Shown: positions 43,121 to 55,330, counted from the first letter of the stretch. The stretch: 64,000 nucleotides of DNA from Adiantum capillus-veneris (GCA_014529385.2 CM043966.1:145130711-145194710); one strand, 5' to 3'. The notes: a model not told the origin generated them from the letters alone. A program made the numbers and translations.

Positions 43121-44859
43121 GTAGGAAACCATGTCTAATGAAGATAGATGCCATCCAAAGAATGAAAGAGACATGGGCTAGCATCACTGAGGTTAGAAGG
43201 TTTTTAGGAGCATGTGTCTTTTATGTTATTTGGATTCCACATTATGCACATGTAGTTGATCCTCTATCAATTGCTTAGAAAGAATCAAACATTTAAATGG
43301 AGAGAAGAACATGTAAAATCCATGAAAAAGCTAAAGGAGTTGCTCCAGTCAACACCAACTTTGAGAAAGGTAGACTATGAGTGTACAAGGCTAGTAATTG
43401 TGACAGTAGACACCAGTCCTACAGGGATTGGATGGGCAATAGGGCAAGATAATGAAGAATGACATAGGTATGTGGTGAGATTTGGGGAAAAGGTACTAAG
43501 TGCTTGCCAAAGAAACTATCCACAAATAAAGAGAGAGGTATGGGGTATGGTTACAACCTTGAAAAATGGAAAAGAGTACCTAATTGGTGCATGTGTGGTT
43601 GTAGAGACAGATTGTATACCACTTCTTGGGATGATTACAAGCTCCTTAATGGCAGACATTTCTATGTTGCGGTGGATTGCCTACATTAAGTCATTAAAAC
43701 CCGAGTTTAAGAACATTGCGGGTAATACAATACAGCAGAAAATATGCTATCAAGGGTATTCATATGTCCGACATCGTGATGGATTGCACCCTACATATCC
43801 AGTGGCCATGTACTATAAATGGGTTGTGGATCTAGTCACAATGCCTTTAGGACTCTGGAAGATGAGATACTTGGTTCTTGCATGAGAGGACCTAACTAAC
43901 TAGGTTGAAGGAAGAGCATTAAGAGCTCCAAAAACAAAATCTATGTGAAAATTCCTTCTTGATGAGGTGATTTTCCGTTATGGTTGTGTGGGAAAGATCA
44001 CAGCAAATAGAGGTTAGCTGGATGCCGAGGAAGCAAGGGAGTTCTGTTTCAAATTAGAAATCAAGCTTTCTCTTACTACATCTTACAACCCTGAAGGCAA
44101 TGGAAAGAGTGAAAGAGGGCATCCTCCTATCATTAAAGCTTTGGACAACGCTTGCAAAGGAAGATTTGGTTAGTGGCCAAATTTGTTACCATATGCTTTA
44201 TGGGCTGATCGTACAACACATAGCTCAGTAGGTGTCTATATCCCTACGGAGCTAACGTGGTCAAAAGTCAATGATGCCAATTGAAGATACAATCCTCACA
44301 TGAAATGTACTACCTTGGCAAGAGGGGCTTAGCAGGGAAGAACTCCTTGCATTGTGCATAAGGCAACCAGAGAGAAGACCTGGAGACATTGAGGCTACAA
44401 AATAATGACAAAAAATTGCAAGGTTGAAAAACAGGGACTACTTTGATAAGTGACATCTGCTCAGGAGCAAAGCAATTGACAAAGGTGATTAGGTTTTAGT
44501 GTATGATAGTAGCCATGATAACCAAGACACAATCATGCGTAAGTCATCAAAAAGATGGTATGGACTGTATGTTGTAAAGCATGTGCATAAAAATGCTACT
44601 TATAGCTTGTCTGAACTAGATGGTACAAAAGTAAAGATTCCCATTGTAGGAAAAATGATCAAAATGTTTAAGAAGAGGAGATAGTGATCAAGAAGATGTT
44701 GAAGAGGAGGAAGAACAAAACATAGCTGAAGATCAACATGAAGGTGAAGCATTAGAAGTATCAATGAAGATAAAATCATGAAAGATCTACAAGAGAACTA
44801 ATCTTGCAAAGATCAAATGTGGCACATACCAGAGGATGTGCACGTTTAGAGGGGGTGGA
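43121..44859 (+). pseudogene. Second Ty3/gypsy lineage, RT end to integrase, copy 1
   Basis: The plus-strand frame pieces give the RT C-terminus (ITEVRRFLGACVFYVIWIPH), RNase H (VLSACQRNYPQIKREVWGMV, VVVETDCIPLLGMI, MLRWIAYIKSLKPEFKNIAG), a gap where the zinc finger should be, and the integrase core (RYGCVGKITANRG, SYNPEGNGKSERGHPP). A C-terminal segment (KRWYGLYVVKHVHKNATYSL) follows. Several stops and frameshifts are present. This lineage is distinct from the Tat-like element. It starts abruptly at the LTR edge at 43121. Confidence 0.8.
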
Positions 44860-45900
44860 TGTTGTGCTATGACACATACATAGTGGGGACGAATGCTACA
44901 AGATCTATCTTGTGACTTTTTTAGATACATAAATATATTTTTTATAATGTACATATGAATATCTAAGTATAATAAGAAATCTTTCTATCTCATCCTATTA
45001 TTTATCTCAAGGTAACATATTCTTACTTTACCATCAAAAAGTACTATGGGAAAAGAATCAATAGCTCCGCCTCTTTAACTTGGGGCAAAAAGCATTGGTT
45101 CTTTATTTCTACTATGTCATTATCATCTTACACCCTAGCTAGATCCTATATCTAGGGTAACTTCCAATATATATATGTATTTTTCATATATTTCTTTTTA
45201 ATAGCTACTAGGAAGAAATCAAATCCTAGTGGGACACTAGCTTACATGATTCTCAAAGATACACATATTTTAATGCATTATTGCAAGCATGATTACAAAA
45301 ATTTATCAAGGAGCAATGTCATGCTTTAATATGGCATGAGATGTCCATTGGAATCGAATAAAAGTCTAGGCTAAGAGGACCTCAAAAATATTTTTGCTGT
45401 CAAAACTGTATCCTATTTTGATGATTTTTTTTACACCGGTTCCAATCCGAATTGGAAAAAGTATGTAAAATGGGAGAGGTAGCTAATGAGCTGATTTTTT
45501 GGCTCCTTTTTGTTTTCTTTATTTGGAGCCACGGTTGAGGAGATATGATAAAAATACTAGACCCCAATCTGCCCACATCATGCAGGGACAACTCATTTCA
45601 AACTTGGCCAGTTCCTGTTCACACTGGGTCTTCTATTTCTTGTGTAACCCTTGGGGGTTTCTTTCACCTATAAAAGGGGAGATCTTTTTCCTTGTAAACC
45701 AATCATGAGATGAATTCATGAGGGAGTGAGAGTAGGAATTCCTAATTGTACTTAGCCATAAAAATAACCCTAAGCCTACACTTACTCCTAGAGGAAGGCT
45801 AGCCAATCTTGTAAGCTATCCTTGGAATATAAGCTTTAATCAAAGAAGGACGTGAACTTGGTGCATCAATCAAGGCTTGAAGTCTTCCCTCTTCTTCTCT
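44860..45900 (+). mobile_element. LTR of the second lineage, copy 1 (right end uncertain)
   Basis: A polypurine tract AGAGGGGGTGGA is followed by TGTTGTGCTATGACAC, a plausible LTR start. A TATAAAAGG box lies at 45669-45677. The segment ACCCCAATCTGCCCAC near 45566 also occurs, slightly changed, in the solo LTR near 3188, so the U3 regions of the two families are related. The 3' boundary was not found. Confidence 0.5.
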
Positions 45901-45911
45901 CTCCATAAAAA

Positions 45912-46211
45912 ATGGAAAAAAACTTTCGAAGGGTTTGTCAAGTAAGATGTGTTCTACTTTGTTCATTTCTTGTTGTTTTCTTTTTCATCTCTAATTCAAC
46001 ATATATATCTAGTTTCATCTCCCTCCCTAACCAACCCTATCTCTCTCACTCTAGAAATTCATTCTCTAAAAATTCTAGGTTCTCCTTGCTACAAGTACAT
46101 CTCTCCCGGCAGTATCCTTATTGCCTGCGGGCAAGAATAGGGCTTGGGAGGGAAACTTCTCATTTCTTCACTTCTCTCATATCTACATTTCTCACATACT
46201 ATCCTAGATGA
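45912..46211 (+). CDS. Leader ORF of the second element, copy 1 (99 aa)
   Basis: MEKNFRRVCQVRC is followed by a strongly hydrophobic stretch (VLLCSFLVVFFFIS), like a signal anchor, then a Ser-rich tail. It is conserved without frameshift in copy 2. Its TGA stop overlaps the ATG of the next small ORF (ATGA at 46208-46211). No family was recognised; it could be chance. Confidence 0.35.
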   Translation: MEKNFRRVCQVRCVLLCSFLVVFFFISNSTYISSFISLPNQPYLSHSRNSFSKNSRFSLLQVHLSRQYPYCLRARIGLGRETSHFFTSLISTFLTYYPR

Positions 46212-46416
46212 ATGATCCAAATGATGTGAATTTATATCGCTTCTACTTTGTGAAATGTATTAGAATTAACGTATGGATTAGCCATAAAATACACTTTCAA
46301 CAACGTATAGTGTTTCTCAAAGGCTCAATGCAATACTTCTTTTACTTGATCCCATCATACTACCCTTTATAGACTATGAATTTTCTTTTGACATAAGTGT
46401 AGTTATCTTGCTATGA
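46208..46416 (+). pseudogene. ORF B homologue in the plus-strand leader, copy 1
   Basis: ATG at 46208. YFVKCIRINVWISHKIHFQQ matches the first half of ORF B (HIRINVAISRKIHFQQ). After a frameshift near 46365 the reading PFIDYEFSFDISVVILL matches its C-terminus and stops in TGA at 46414-46416, overlapping the ATG of the next ORF. This B-then-A order is the reverse of the order in the Tat-like element. Confidence 0.6.
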
Positions 46417-46625
46417 AGCAAGAGGATTTGTACACACAATTGATCCCAATCACTAGACAAACCATTTATATTATGGTAAACACAAAATTAAAATTCCAAA
46501 GAACAATTCATGGCCTATTTGGTCGGCAAAGATTGAACGCCATTAACTCATCTATTAACCCTTTCATATTACCCATGATACGATATGACCATATCCTTGA
46601 TGTTTTCTTGTTTGTGTTGTTTTGA
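46413..46625 (+). CDS. ORF A homologue in the plus-strand leader, copy 1 (70 aa)
   Basis: MKQEDLYTQLIPITRQTIYI... with KLKFQRTIHGLFGRQR and NPFILPMIRYDHILDVFLFV. Same length as ORF A and about 59 percent identical by hand count. The start overlaps the stop of the preceding frame (ATGA). Confidence 0.6.
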   Translation: MKQEDLYTQLIPITRQTIYIMVNTKLKFQRTIHGLFGRQRLNAINSSINPFILPMIRYDHILDVFLFVLF

Positions 46626-48085
46626 TATTCTCTTTTGTGTTGTTTCTTTGTGTGTGTGAGTGCAAGAGAGAAAGAGTAGGGATTTATTTTATTGTACTTC
46701 CTTTCAAACCCTAGACTTCATGGCATCTATGGTTTAACTCCTCCATATAGTTTTTGGAGTTCTCTCACAAACTCTCACAACCAAAAGCCCGGTGCTTTCC
46801 TGGCAAGATCGCAAATTTCTCGCCAACGTCCTAGTGTTTGAGAATCAGAATCGATTTCCCTCATCATTCGAACCAAGTTTCTGCATATTGAGTTAACATT
46901 TCACAAACCTACAAAAAATATAGGAAATCAAAGTCTTGCTAATCAAGACAATTAGAGAGAGAATGTGCAATGGTGATTGCTGCAAGCACGAAAAACTGGC
47001 TATAGATGGAAAAAGTGGAGAGTACTCAAAGATAATAGAAAAGGACTATGTTGTGGAGGGAATAAAGAGAGGGAGTGCAACTCAATCTCCTTTGAATTAA
47101 AATTGTTGACATTGAGATGTTTAGAGAGAGAAATGTGGCTGCACACAAAGGTAATGGATCTTTTTATCGCATACCCCCGTTCATTCATTCAAGGAGCATT
47201 ACCCTAAGCTTTACGTGTCCGTTTTGTAAATTTTTGAGTCTAGTTGCAGGTAGTAAAAAATGTGTATCAATGTGTACATCTTGAAATCACTAAAGACTCG
47301 GAATTTGTAACACACTTGACAACATCCAAAATAGGGCCAGAATGACACTTTAGCTCACATTTAAGTTGGCAATCTTTTTTATTATGGAAAATTTGAAGGG
47401 TTAGAGGGTCATGCACTCACCTGACAAGTGTTGAGACATGCATGAAAGACCCTAGTTATTTAATTTGAATTTAGTTCACTGATGGAGACCCCTCCACCTG
47501 TACCTCACACATTAGGAGGAGAATGGGGTCTAGGAGGGCCTCTTTATTTGGCATTTTAAGGAAGTCAAACCTTTAGTATTAAGTAAGTAATCAAAGGACA
47601 TATTTTAAATTCAAACACGCAAAATGGCTAGTTTATCTGAATTCAAAGTTTCCCCCCAAAATGGAATTTAAAAATCTACCGAGTAAAACCGCATCATGTA
47701 GCATATCTATGAAAAGAGCTTGATGCGTAGATTGCAGATTTATGATACCTGCTCAAATTGGAGATCATAAGTGAGAGTTATGGAAGGCCAAAAATTATAA
47801 AATTGTCCACCTTTTTGTGGCGGGAAAAGTTCATTCTTTCACCACTCTTACACATCTCTTACACACCCACCATTCTTGCACACATGGCGCACACCTATTT
47901 ATCAAAATGTTAATCACCTCCATAAGCTCATGGAAAATAAAGAGGCCCTCCTACACCCCATCCTCTTCCTAATGTTGGCAGATCCTCGTCATCCCTCCCC
48001 CCCTATATAAAGACCTAGCCTCCCCCTCACAAGCTATCGCACATTCTTGAGAAGAAAACATTGCTGGTTTGCACACGCGTAGACT

Positions 48086-48155
<70 letters not shown>

Positions 48156-48443
48156 AGCTAGAGAAAGTTCGCAGGAGAATGCACCTGCGAGACAAACGAG
48201 GCGATGCACGAGCGATGAAAGAGGCAAAGATAACGTGACGAACGAAGTGATGAAGGAAGCTACTCATTTAGTTAGAGCTATATATCAAGTTAAATTTTTG
48301 TACATATTCTAGGAGAGATTCTCTCTCTCATCATTTTCTCTCTCTAGGCTACATTTATGTTAACTATTATGCATACATATAGATAATCCTAGTTGAGATA
48401 TTCAATGCATGAATAATTCATCTTCAATTCCATAAATCTTTGC
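46626..48443. other. Non-coding leader/LTR-like stretch, copy 1
   Basis: No protein family was recognised. It contains a second promoter-like segment with TATATAA at 48004-48010. A CT microsatellite follows (48087-48152), then a purine-rich segment resembling the leader of LTR elements. It ends at the repeat-unit boundary used here. Confidence 0.4.
48087..48152. repeat. CT microsatellite
   Basis: A near-perfect CT run with one CC interruption. Confidence 0.95.
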
Positions 48444-48862
48444 ACTGTTTTAAATTTTTAATCTTTTTTTGTAATTTTGGCATTTTTCACCTTATAGGAG
48501 AAAAATGTCTTATAAATAGGGAAAAACATAGGATGATACGAGATAATTACACAAAAATTATAGCAAGATTTTCAAAATGTGTTCCATCTTTGGAACTTTT
48601 CTTGAAATTTTTGGTTGCATAGAACTTTTACTATAAAGGAAAGAGGAAATTTACAAAATTTTGTAAGAAAATCATGAGGGAACTTGTTGCCATGAAGATT
48701 ATGTTGCATAAAATTTTGCAAGAAGGCTATGTATGGCCAAGCATTCAACGAGATGTTAATCATTGGTGCAAGTCATGTTTGCCTTGCCAAAATATGGGAA
48801 AGAGAATTTTGAAGCCTAACTTGAGACAAACAATTCTAGCTTTTGATGAATTTGAAAAATGG
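48444..48862 (+). pseudogene. Integrase zinc-finger fragment, copy 2
   Basis: This copy keeps the frame: MKIMLHKILQEGYVWPSIQR, DVNHWCKSCLPCQNMGKRIL (the CC pair of the H2C2 finger), then AFDEFEKWAI, the usual entry to the integrase core. It is cut there and joined to LTR sequence. The expected His pair is not clear. Confidence 0.7.
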
Positions 48863-49527
48863 GCTATTCATGGACTTTAGCTCAATGAGCACATGGTGTT
48901 AGAATAATGAGTAAAAATAATAATAAAAATATGGAGGAGTTATGGATATGGAAAGATATTGGAATCATATGATATGGTCCCTCCTTGAATTATTTTGGGT
49001 GAAAGAGGAAAATGTATGCAAGTAAATAATATAATAAAAGTAACCAATGAGTAGAAATCAATTTTTTGTTTTCACGAGGGTGAGGGTGAAAATGTGGGAG
49101 TGATTTGTATAAAGGAAAAATATGAGGTTAGAGTATGTACATATTGGCAAAAAATAAAATTATGGTGTAAGAGGATGAAAGAAGGTGTACATAGGTTTAA
49201 TAAAACACACACCTAAGTAGAAATATTTAAATAAAATACCAAAATAATTATAAAAAATCCCTATATTTAGACCATATATACAATGAAATATTTACACACA
49301 AAGAGGCCATAATATACTTTTATTTTTTTATTTTTTTTATTTTTTTTGGCTCACCTAGCCCAGTGACTAGCTAGCTGAGGGTTTTTAAGAAGATATGGGA
49401 AAAGTCCCGTGACTCACGCACGCCTATGTACAGTGAAATGGTAGGGATAGCCACAGTGTTTGGGTGATTTTGGTAGGGTGAGGTAACTCACTGTGGAAAT
49501 TACAAAGAGCCGAAAAAACGGGTATCA
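48863..49527 (-). mobile_element. Truncated 3' LTR of the Tat-like element, copy 2
   Basis: This has the same breakpoint as copy 1 at the GGGCTATT junction, so the truncation predates the tandem duplication. The polypurine tract CCAGGGGGAGGGCTAA follows on the minus strand at 49528-49543. Confidence 0.8.
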
Positions 49528-49555
49528 TTAGCCCTCCCCCTGGATGATGGTATAT

Positions 49556-52500
49556 TCATGTACCATCATAGAGCATCTTTTCCAAAGAGAGTGCTTCAGA
49601 GTCCTTGACGAGATCTTCATTGTTTAGCCCCTCAGAATTTTGGCTGGAGTTACACTCATGCTTCATGTAACAATACTTACATAAGACAACGGCCTTTGGA
49701 TAGATCTTTGGTAGATCCTTTGGTAGAAGGCGACTCAAATAGGGCTTCAAGCGATACCCGTTTACTTTCCTAGAGTGCTCTTTACCATTCAAGTCCATAA
49801 GCTAATAGTAACTTGAATTGAAAGCCTTCTTGACTATGTATTGCCCTTGCCATCTTGTTTCAAACTTGGCATCAAAACGATTGTCAAGTCGATTGTCATA
49901 CCTTAGCACAAGCTCTCCTTCCTTGATGCCTTTGTCCTTCAGTTTCTTGTCGTGCGTTTCCTTCGCTTGTGTGGCTTTTCTCTTGTAGCACTCATATGCT
50001 GCTTCTCTTTTCCACTCAAGCTCCACTAACGTAAGAAGTCGATCCATCCATACCTCTTGATCATCTTGTGCTCCTTTGCCATGAAGTCGCATTGTTGGAA
50101 TGTTGAGCTCGATAGGCTGCAAAGCCTCTTGACCATAGACCAAGTGAAATGGTGTGAACTCCGTGGCTTCCCTATATGTGGTTCGATATGCCCACAAGGC
50201 ACCATCCAAGAAGTCATCCCATAATTTTGTCTTGTTTTGCACCATCTTTCTAATGATTCCTGCAATGACACCATTAGCCTTCTCCACCAAACCATGTGAC
50301 TGTGGGTAGTATGGTGTGCTATGACGATGTAGAATGTGAAGCTCTTCACAAACTTCTGTGAGCAATCCTTTTCTAAACCCTGGACCATTATCAGAAACAA
50401 TCTCCAAAGGTGTGCCAAATCTACAACAAATGTGAGTGTAGACGAATTTGCTCACTGTCTTCTCATTTACCTTTGCCACACTTTGTGCTTCCACCCACCT
50501 AGTCATATAGTCTACAGCCACTAGAATGTAGAGTTTACCAATTTTTGTCCTAGGCAGAGGAGCCATAGCATCAATGCCCCACTTTTCAAAGGGTCCATTT
50601 GCAAGCACTATTTGCCTCGGGCCATGCACCAACCTTCTATTTCCATTTATCTGACAAGTGTGACAGCTTTTACACCAATGTTGAACATCCACATGCAAAC
50701 TTGGCCAAACATACCCCGAAAACAAAATCTTCTTCACAGTTAATTCTTGGGCAAAATGACCACCACATGCCTCTTCATGAAAACCTTTTAGAATGGCTGG
50801 AATTTCCTTGATAGTTGGTACTCGTCTGCACACTTGATCCTTCCCTCTTTGATAGAGGGAGCCTTCTAGGAAGAGATATACGCTTGCCTTCTTCATGAGT
50901 CTCCTCTTCTGAGCTTTTGTGAAGTCTGGTGGAAACTCACCCTCCAAAATGTAGCCAATGATGGGAGCCAATGACTCCAATCCCTGGTACCTCGGTTGCT
51001 TCACAGCAGCCGCCACCATGATGACCTGCACTTCTTTCTTTACACATGCAACGGCTTGTTGTGCAAGTAAATCAGCATCTTCATTCTGTTTCCTAGGAAT
51101 ATGATATAGTTGCACTTCTTCAAATTGATTAAACAATCTACGAATGGCATGAAATTTTGTCCGTAAGCTCTCATTCTTGCATGCCCAAATGCCTAAAATC
51201 TGTTTAACAATGAGAAGTGCATCTCCCTTTACCATGAGGCGTTGTATCCCTTGGCCAATGCACATCTTCAAACCTTGAAGTAGAGTGTCATATTCTGCTT
51301 CATTGTTGCTAGCTGAACTTGGTAGATTGAACTTCTCTTTCATGACCACCTCTCCACTTGGGTTGAGCAACACTAGCCCTCCCCCTGCTTTTCCTGTGGC
51401 TCGACGAAAAGCTCCATCAAAGAACAAAGTAAAAGCATTAGGAATACTTTTTGGTGGTGGCAATGGTAGGGTCTTTACTTCAGGCACCTTAATCTCCTTT
51501 TCGTGCACCCTATAAGTGAGAATCCCTGCCAATTGTGCACGCACACTATCTTCTACCTTGAAAGAGTATTGAAACTCTTGCAACTCCATAATCCACTTTG
51601 AGATCCTAGTACTAAGATTCATTTGAGATGACACCCAAGGGAACAAATTTTTTGCAGTGAGAATTACAAAAGGTTTTGGTAGTAGGTAGGATCTAAACTT
51701 TCTCACCGCAAACATGAGAGAAAGCATCATGAGTTCTGCTTCTGTGTAGTCTCTCTCCAAAGCATTCATGACCCTACTAGCAAAGTAGATGGGTCGCATC
51801 CTTGTACTGTGGGGATCTTGTTGTAGCAACACAGCACCAATTGTCTCTTTCCCAGCACTAGAGCTAACAAAGAATGTGTACTCCCAACAAGGAGGCATGA
51901 GTGTTGGTAGCTCTGACAAAATGACTTTAATGTTACAAAAATACTCTTCAAGCTCATCAGACCATGCAAATTCTACTTGTTGTGTCAACTTTTGCAAAGG
52001 GTGAAGTAACTCCGAGGCTTAGTGAATGAAGCGTGACATATACTTCACCTTTTGAATGAATGAGATGACCTCCTTAAGACTCTTGGGTGATGGTAGCTCA
52101 ATAAGAGCCTTTGCCTTCGAAGGATCCACTTCAATGCCTTTGTAAGAAACTTTATGACCAAGCAAGATTACTTCATCCTCACCTATATGGCACTTGTCTG
52201 GGTTGAGTTGACCTCCCATGTCGTAGAGCTACTTTAAACCTTCTTCTACCCTTTGTAGATGCAATGATTTTGAGCTATAAATACAGAAATCATCAATGAA
52301 CACCCTAATTGACTTTCCAAAGAATGCTTGAAACACCATATTCATGAAACGTTGGAATGTTGCAGGAGCATTTGTCAGACCAAATGGCATGACTCTAAAA
52401 GCATAACAACCCCAAGGAGTGATAAAGGTTGTTTTCAATTGATCCTCCAGTGCAATCCCTATTTGAAAGTAACCTGAGTAACCATCGCACACAGTGTACT

Positions 52501-54117
52501 TCTCATGACCAGCTACCTCATTTAGTATCTCATCCTGGAATGGGAGGGGAAAGTGATCTCTCTTTGTTGCCTCATTGAGGGGATGGTAATCCACACACAC
52601 CCTCCACTTGCCGTTCTTCTTAGGAGTGACAACAACAGGAGGGACCCACTCTGAATTCTCCACTGGATAAATGAACCCTACTGCTAGAAGCTTTCTTACC
52701 TCCTTGAGTAGAGCCTGCTCTTTAATTACTCCTAGCCTTCGTAGCTTTTGAGCCTTAGGTGTGGCCTCTGGCTTCAACTCAATCTTGTGTTGAACAACAT
52801 CTACTCCACGCACGTCGGTGTAGTCTTTCACAAAAAGCCTAGGAAACTTCCTTAGCACACATTTGAACTCCTCTCTTTCATCCTTTGTAAGTGTTGTTGA
52901 TAGCATACCTTCCAACATCCCTTCATCTTGATCACCTTCGTTCTCTTGAGGACCTACCTCCTCCAAGCCTTGACAAGAGGTCTCTTGGTTGCTTGGCTTA
53001 AACCTTACCCCCATGACTTCGATGGAAGACTCCTCTTCAGTAATGCTGCCGCTACTTTCTTCTTCTGAAGTGCTATCGGTCCAACCTTCTTCCGTCTCAC
53101 TTTGAGATGATTCTTCATGGAGCTCCTCTTGGCGTTGCTCCTTCATGTCAAAGAAAACCTTCTTGTGATTTTCATTCCTGCAAATTAGCTTTCCACTCTC
53201 CCAATCCTGCAAAGCTCGCATTTTCATTAGCCATGGTCTTCCTAGGATAAATGGGTAACCATTTCCCTTGGTAGACATGACATAGAAATCCACTGCCTTC
53301 TTAATGCCAAAGGCCTCCACAAAAACATTTTTACAAATGCCTACGCACCTAGCCTTGCTATTGTTTGCCATCTTGACCCTAATTTCAGGTGTCTCATGGA
53401 TGTGCATGCCTAGTTTTTGCATGAGTCCCTCTGTCATGATGCAAATTTGTGCACCCCCATCCACTAGACCTTTCCTAACCAATCTTCCTTTGATGTAACA
53501 GTCTAGCACCGGTGTAATGTCCTCATTCATTTCAGCTTGTGCAATTTTTACAACAGGCACACTCTCTTTTACCTTTCTCCTAGTGCTAACTGCCCTTGTT
53601 AAATCCCTCCTAACTTGTGGACATAATGCAAGAAATTGAGGCCATGAAATATTAGGACCCTTACCTCTCATGTCTTCCAACAAGTTGTACGGAGCCATAC
53701 CATGTCCAAGAGGGAAGTCTTGGAGGTTGATACGACGTCGAGTCCTCTTGGTTTCCTTGGTTCCCTTTGCCTTCTTGCCTTGTCCATGGTCACTCTGTGA
53801 TGTGACTCCTTCTTTCTCTTTACCTTTTCCTTGGCCACGCTTAATTCCATTGGCTTCCATGCCAACCTCATTTGAATTTGTCACCTCTACCACATGCACA
53901 TTTGGATCTGGAAAAGGTGGAACTCCTTCTACCCCGTGTGGAGGTGGTCTTGGTCCATTTGGCCTTTGTAGAAGCCTTGGTTGTTGACCAGTTCCTTCAC
54001 GTGCATTCATCACTGGGTAATTCAAGTTAGGCCTCCCTGGCTCCCCACGGGGCCAAGGACATTATACATCCCATGTCCAGACTCTCCGCAATTCCAACAT
54101 TGCAAGACTCTCCTAGG
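49556..54117 (-). pseudogene. Tat-like Ty3/gypsy pol, copy 2 (near-intact)
   Basis: From 54025 to 49556 a single frame is interrupted only by TAG at 52229, TAA at 52019 and TAG at 49802, each a one-base change from a sense codon kept in copy 1. A one-base deletion near 54060 breaks the zinc knuckle. RT, RNase H (51900-51550), the archaeal-type RNase H (about 51430-51020), the H2C2 finger (HEEACGGHF, CKSCHTC) and the integrase are continuous. The integrase acidic residues are in WGIDAM, VSDNGPGF and GLVEKANG. In the first RNase H the usual Asp is Ser (FFVSSSAGKETIG). The second keeps FFDGA, NNEAEY, VKGDAL and NEDADLLA, consistent with it doing the catalysis. Confidence 0.9.
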
Positions 54118-54825
54118 TCATGGATCTCGCTCTTCAGACTTCTTTGCTTGTACCTTCTCAATTACCTCCGCCGTTACCTCAGGAAGCTCCCTCGATGTTG
54201 ATGCTTGTGACTTACCTTTGGGTCTAAGACCTTCTATTGGAACCTCTCCCCTTAAGCACTTGAGTTTCCTATACTTCTCAGCAGCCCTAGTTTCAGCTGC
54301 ATCAAAAGTAGCAGGTGCACCCGCCTCAACTTTTACCTTAAGGTCAGGAAAGAGTCCGGCTATGAACCTCTCCTTCTTTAAAAATTCTGCACCATCACCA
54401 GGGTTAGTAACATTTTGTATCCATAGAGCCCAAAGACGTAGAAACTCTTGCTTGTACAAGTAGTAGTCATCTAAGTCTTTTTGCTTATGAGAAACAATGT
54501 CTTGCCATAGTTTTTGAGTGTTTTGGGGATCAAAGAAGTATCTCTTAAAACGATTCAAAACTTCTGTGTAATTCCCCTTAACTTCCTCAGGCAAAGAGTC
54601 AAACCAAGTACTAGCATCTTTCCTAAGGACCACCTCAAACATTTCTACACGTTCTTGATCGGTTACTATCCTCTTGATACGGCAAGACATCTTGAAATTT
54701 GCTAAAAATAATTATGCATCCTCTCCAGGCTCTCCAAAGAAAGAGGATATCCAGACATTTGGCGTTGGCTCTCCATTATTATGAAAGATTACAATACGAG
54801 TTACAATAAGGGATACAATAGAGAT
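54118..54825 (-). CDS. gag: gag (capsid region), copy 2, with 57-bp deletion
   Basis: This equals copy 1 except for loss of about 19 codons before the C-terminus (near 54152), which removes a Leu/Ser-rich stretch. First ATG at 54690. The same in-frame TAG (upstream, end of D) and TGA (54118-54120) are present. Confidence 0.75.
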
Positions 54826-55284
54826 CTAGAACCACTCGCCTGCAAATGAAGAAGTGAGAAAATACCACTCTAGGTTTTCTTCTTCAGCTATCCAAGCTTC
54901 AATAAGGTCTCGATTTGTTTGATCAAAACAAAAGGGTAGACTATTGATGAGCTCTAAGAAGGGTTGAAATTCTTCAAAGCTAAGGCGATAAACAAAAATC
55001 TCTAGAACTTCATTTTCTGGATCCAAAAGAGCAACCACGTCCCAAGTGATAAATTGCACTTGCTCTACAATTCCCAATGCACAAGCGGTTTGTATAAAAA
55101 CTAGATCTTCATGCTCGTCGAAGGCCGTGAGAAAGTAGCAATTGACTAGGAGCTCCTTTCCTTCGAGTTCCACACAGTCGGAGTGAGGCAACCTTCTCAC
55201 AATTTCATAAAGAACATCCTCATCAAGTCCAATCAAGTTTGCAAGATTTAAAGACTCCACTTGTGCTACAAAATTCCTGGACAA
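54826..55284 (-). CDS. Accessory ORF D, copy 2 (152 aa)
   Basis: Intact. It differs from copy 1 by two acid-related changes in one short stretch (DEHEDL instead of NEHVDL). Same in-frame TAG before gag. Confidence 0.65.
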   Translation of the reverse strand: MSRNFVAQVESLNLANLIGLDEDVLYEIVRRLPHSDCVELEGKELLVNCYFLTAFDEHEDLVFIQTACALGIVEQVQFITWDVVALLDPENEVLEIFVYRLSFEEFQPFLELINSLPFCFDQTNRDLIEAWIAEEENLEWYFLTSSFAGEWF

Positions 55285-55330
55285 AAACTCCTTAGGATTA
55301 TGGTTAAATCATTCAAAAGCATAAAGAGAT

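Larger units (their letters stand above)
32526..48443. repeat. Direct tandem repeat, copy 1 (15.9-kb unit)
   Basis: The sequence starting ACTGTTTTAAATTTTTAATC at 32526 recurs at 48444, and everything downstream matches in order to the window end with an offset of 15,918 bp at the start and about 15,901 bp at the end. All internal features appear in both copies. Differences are scattered substitutions, small indels and one 57-bp deletion. Confidence 0.9.
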
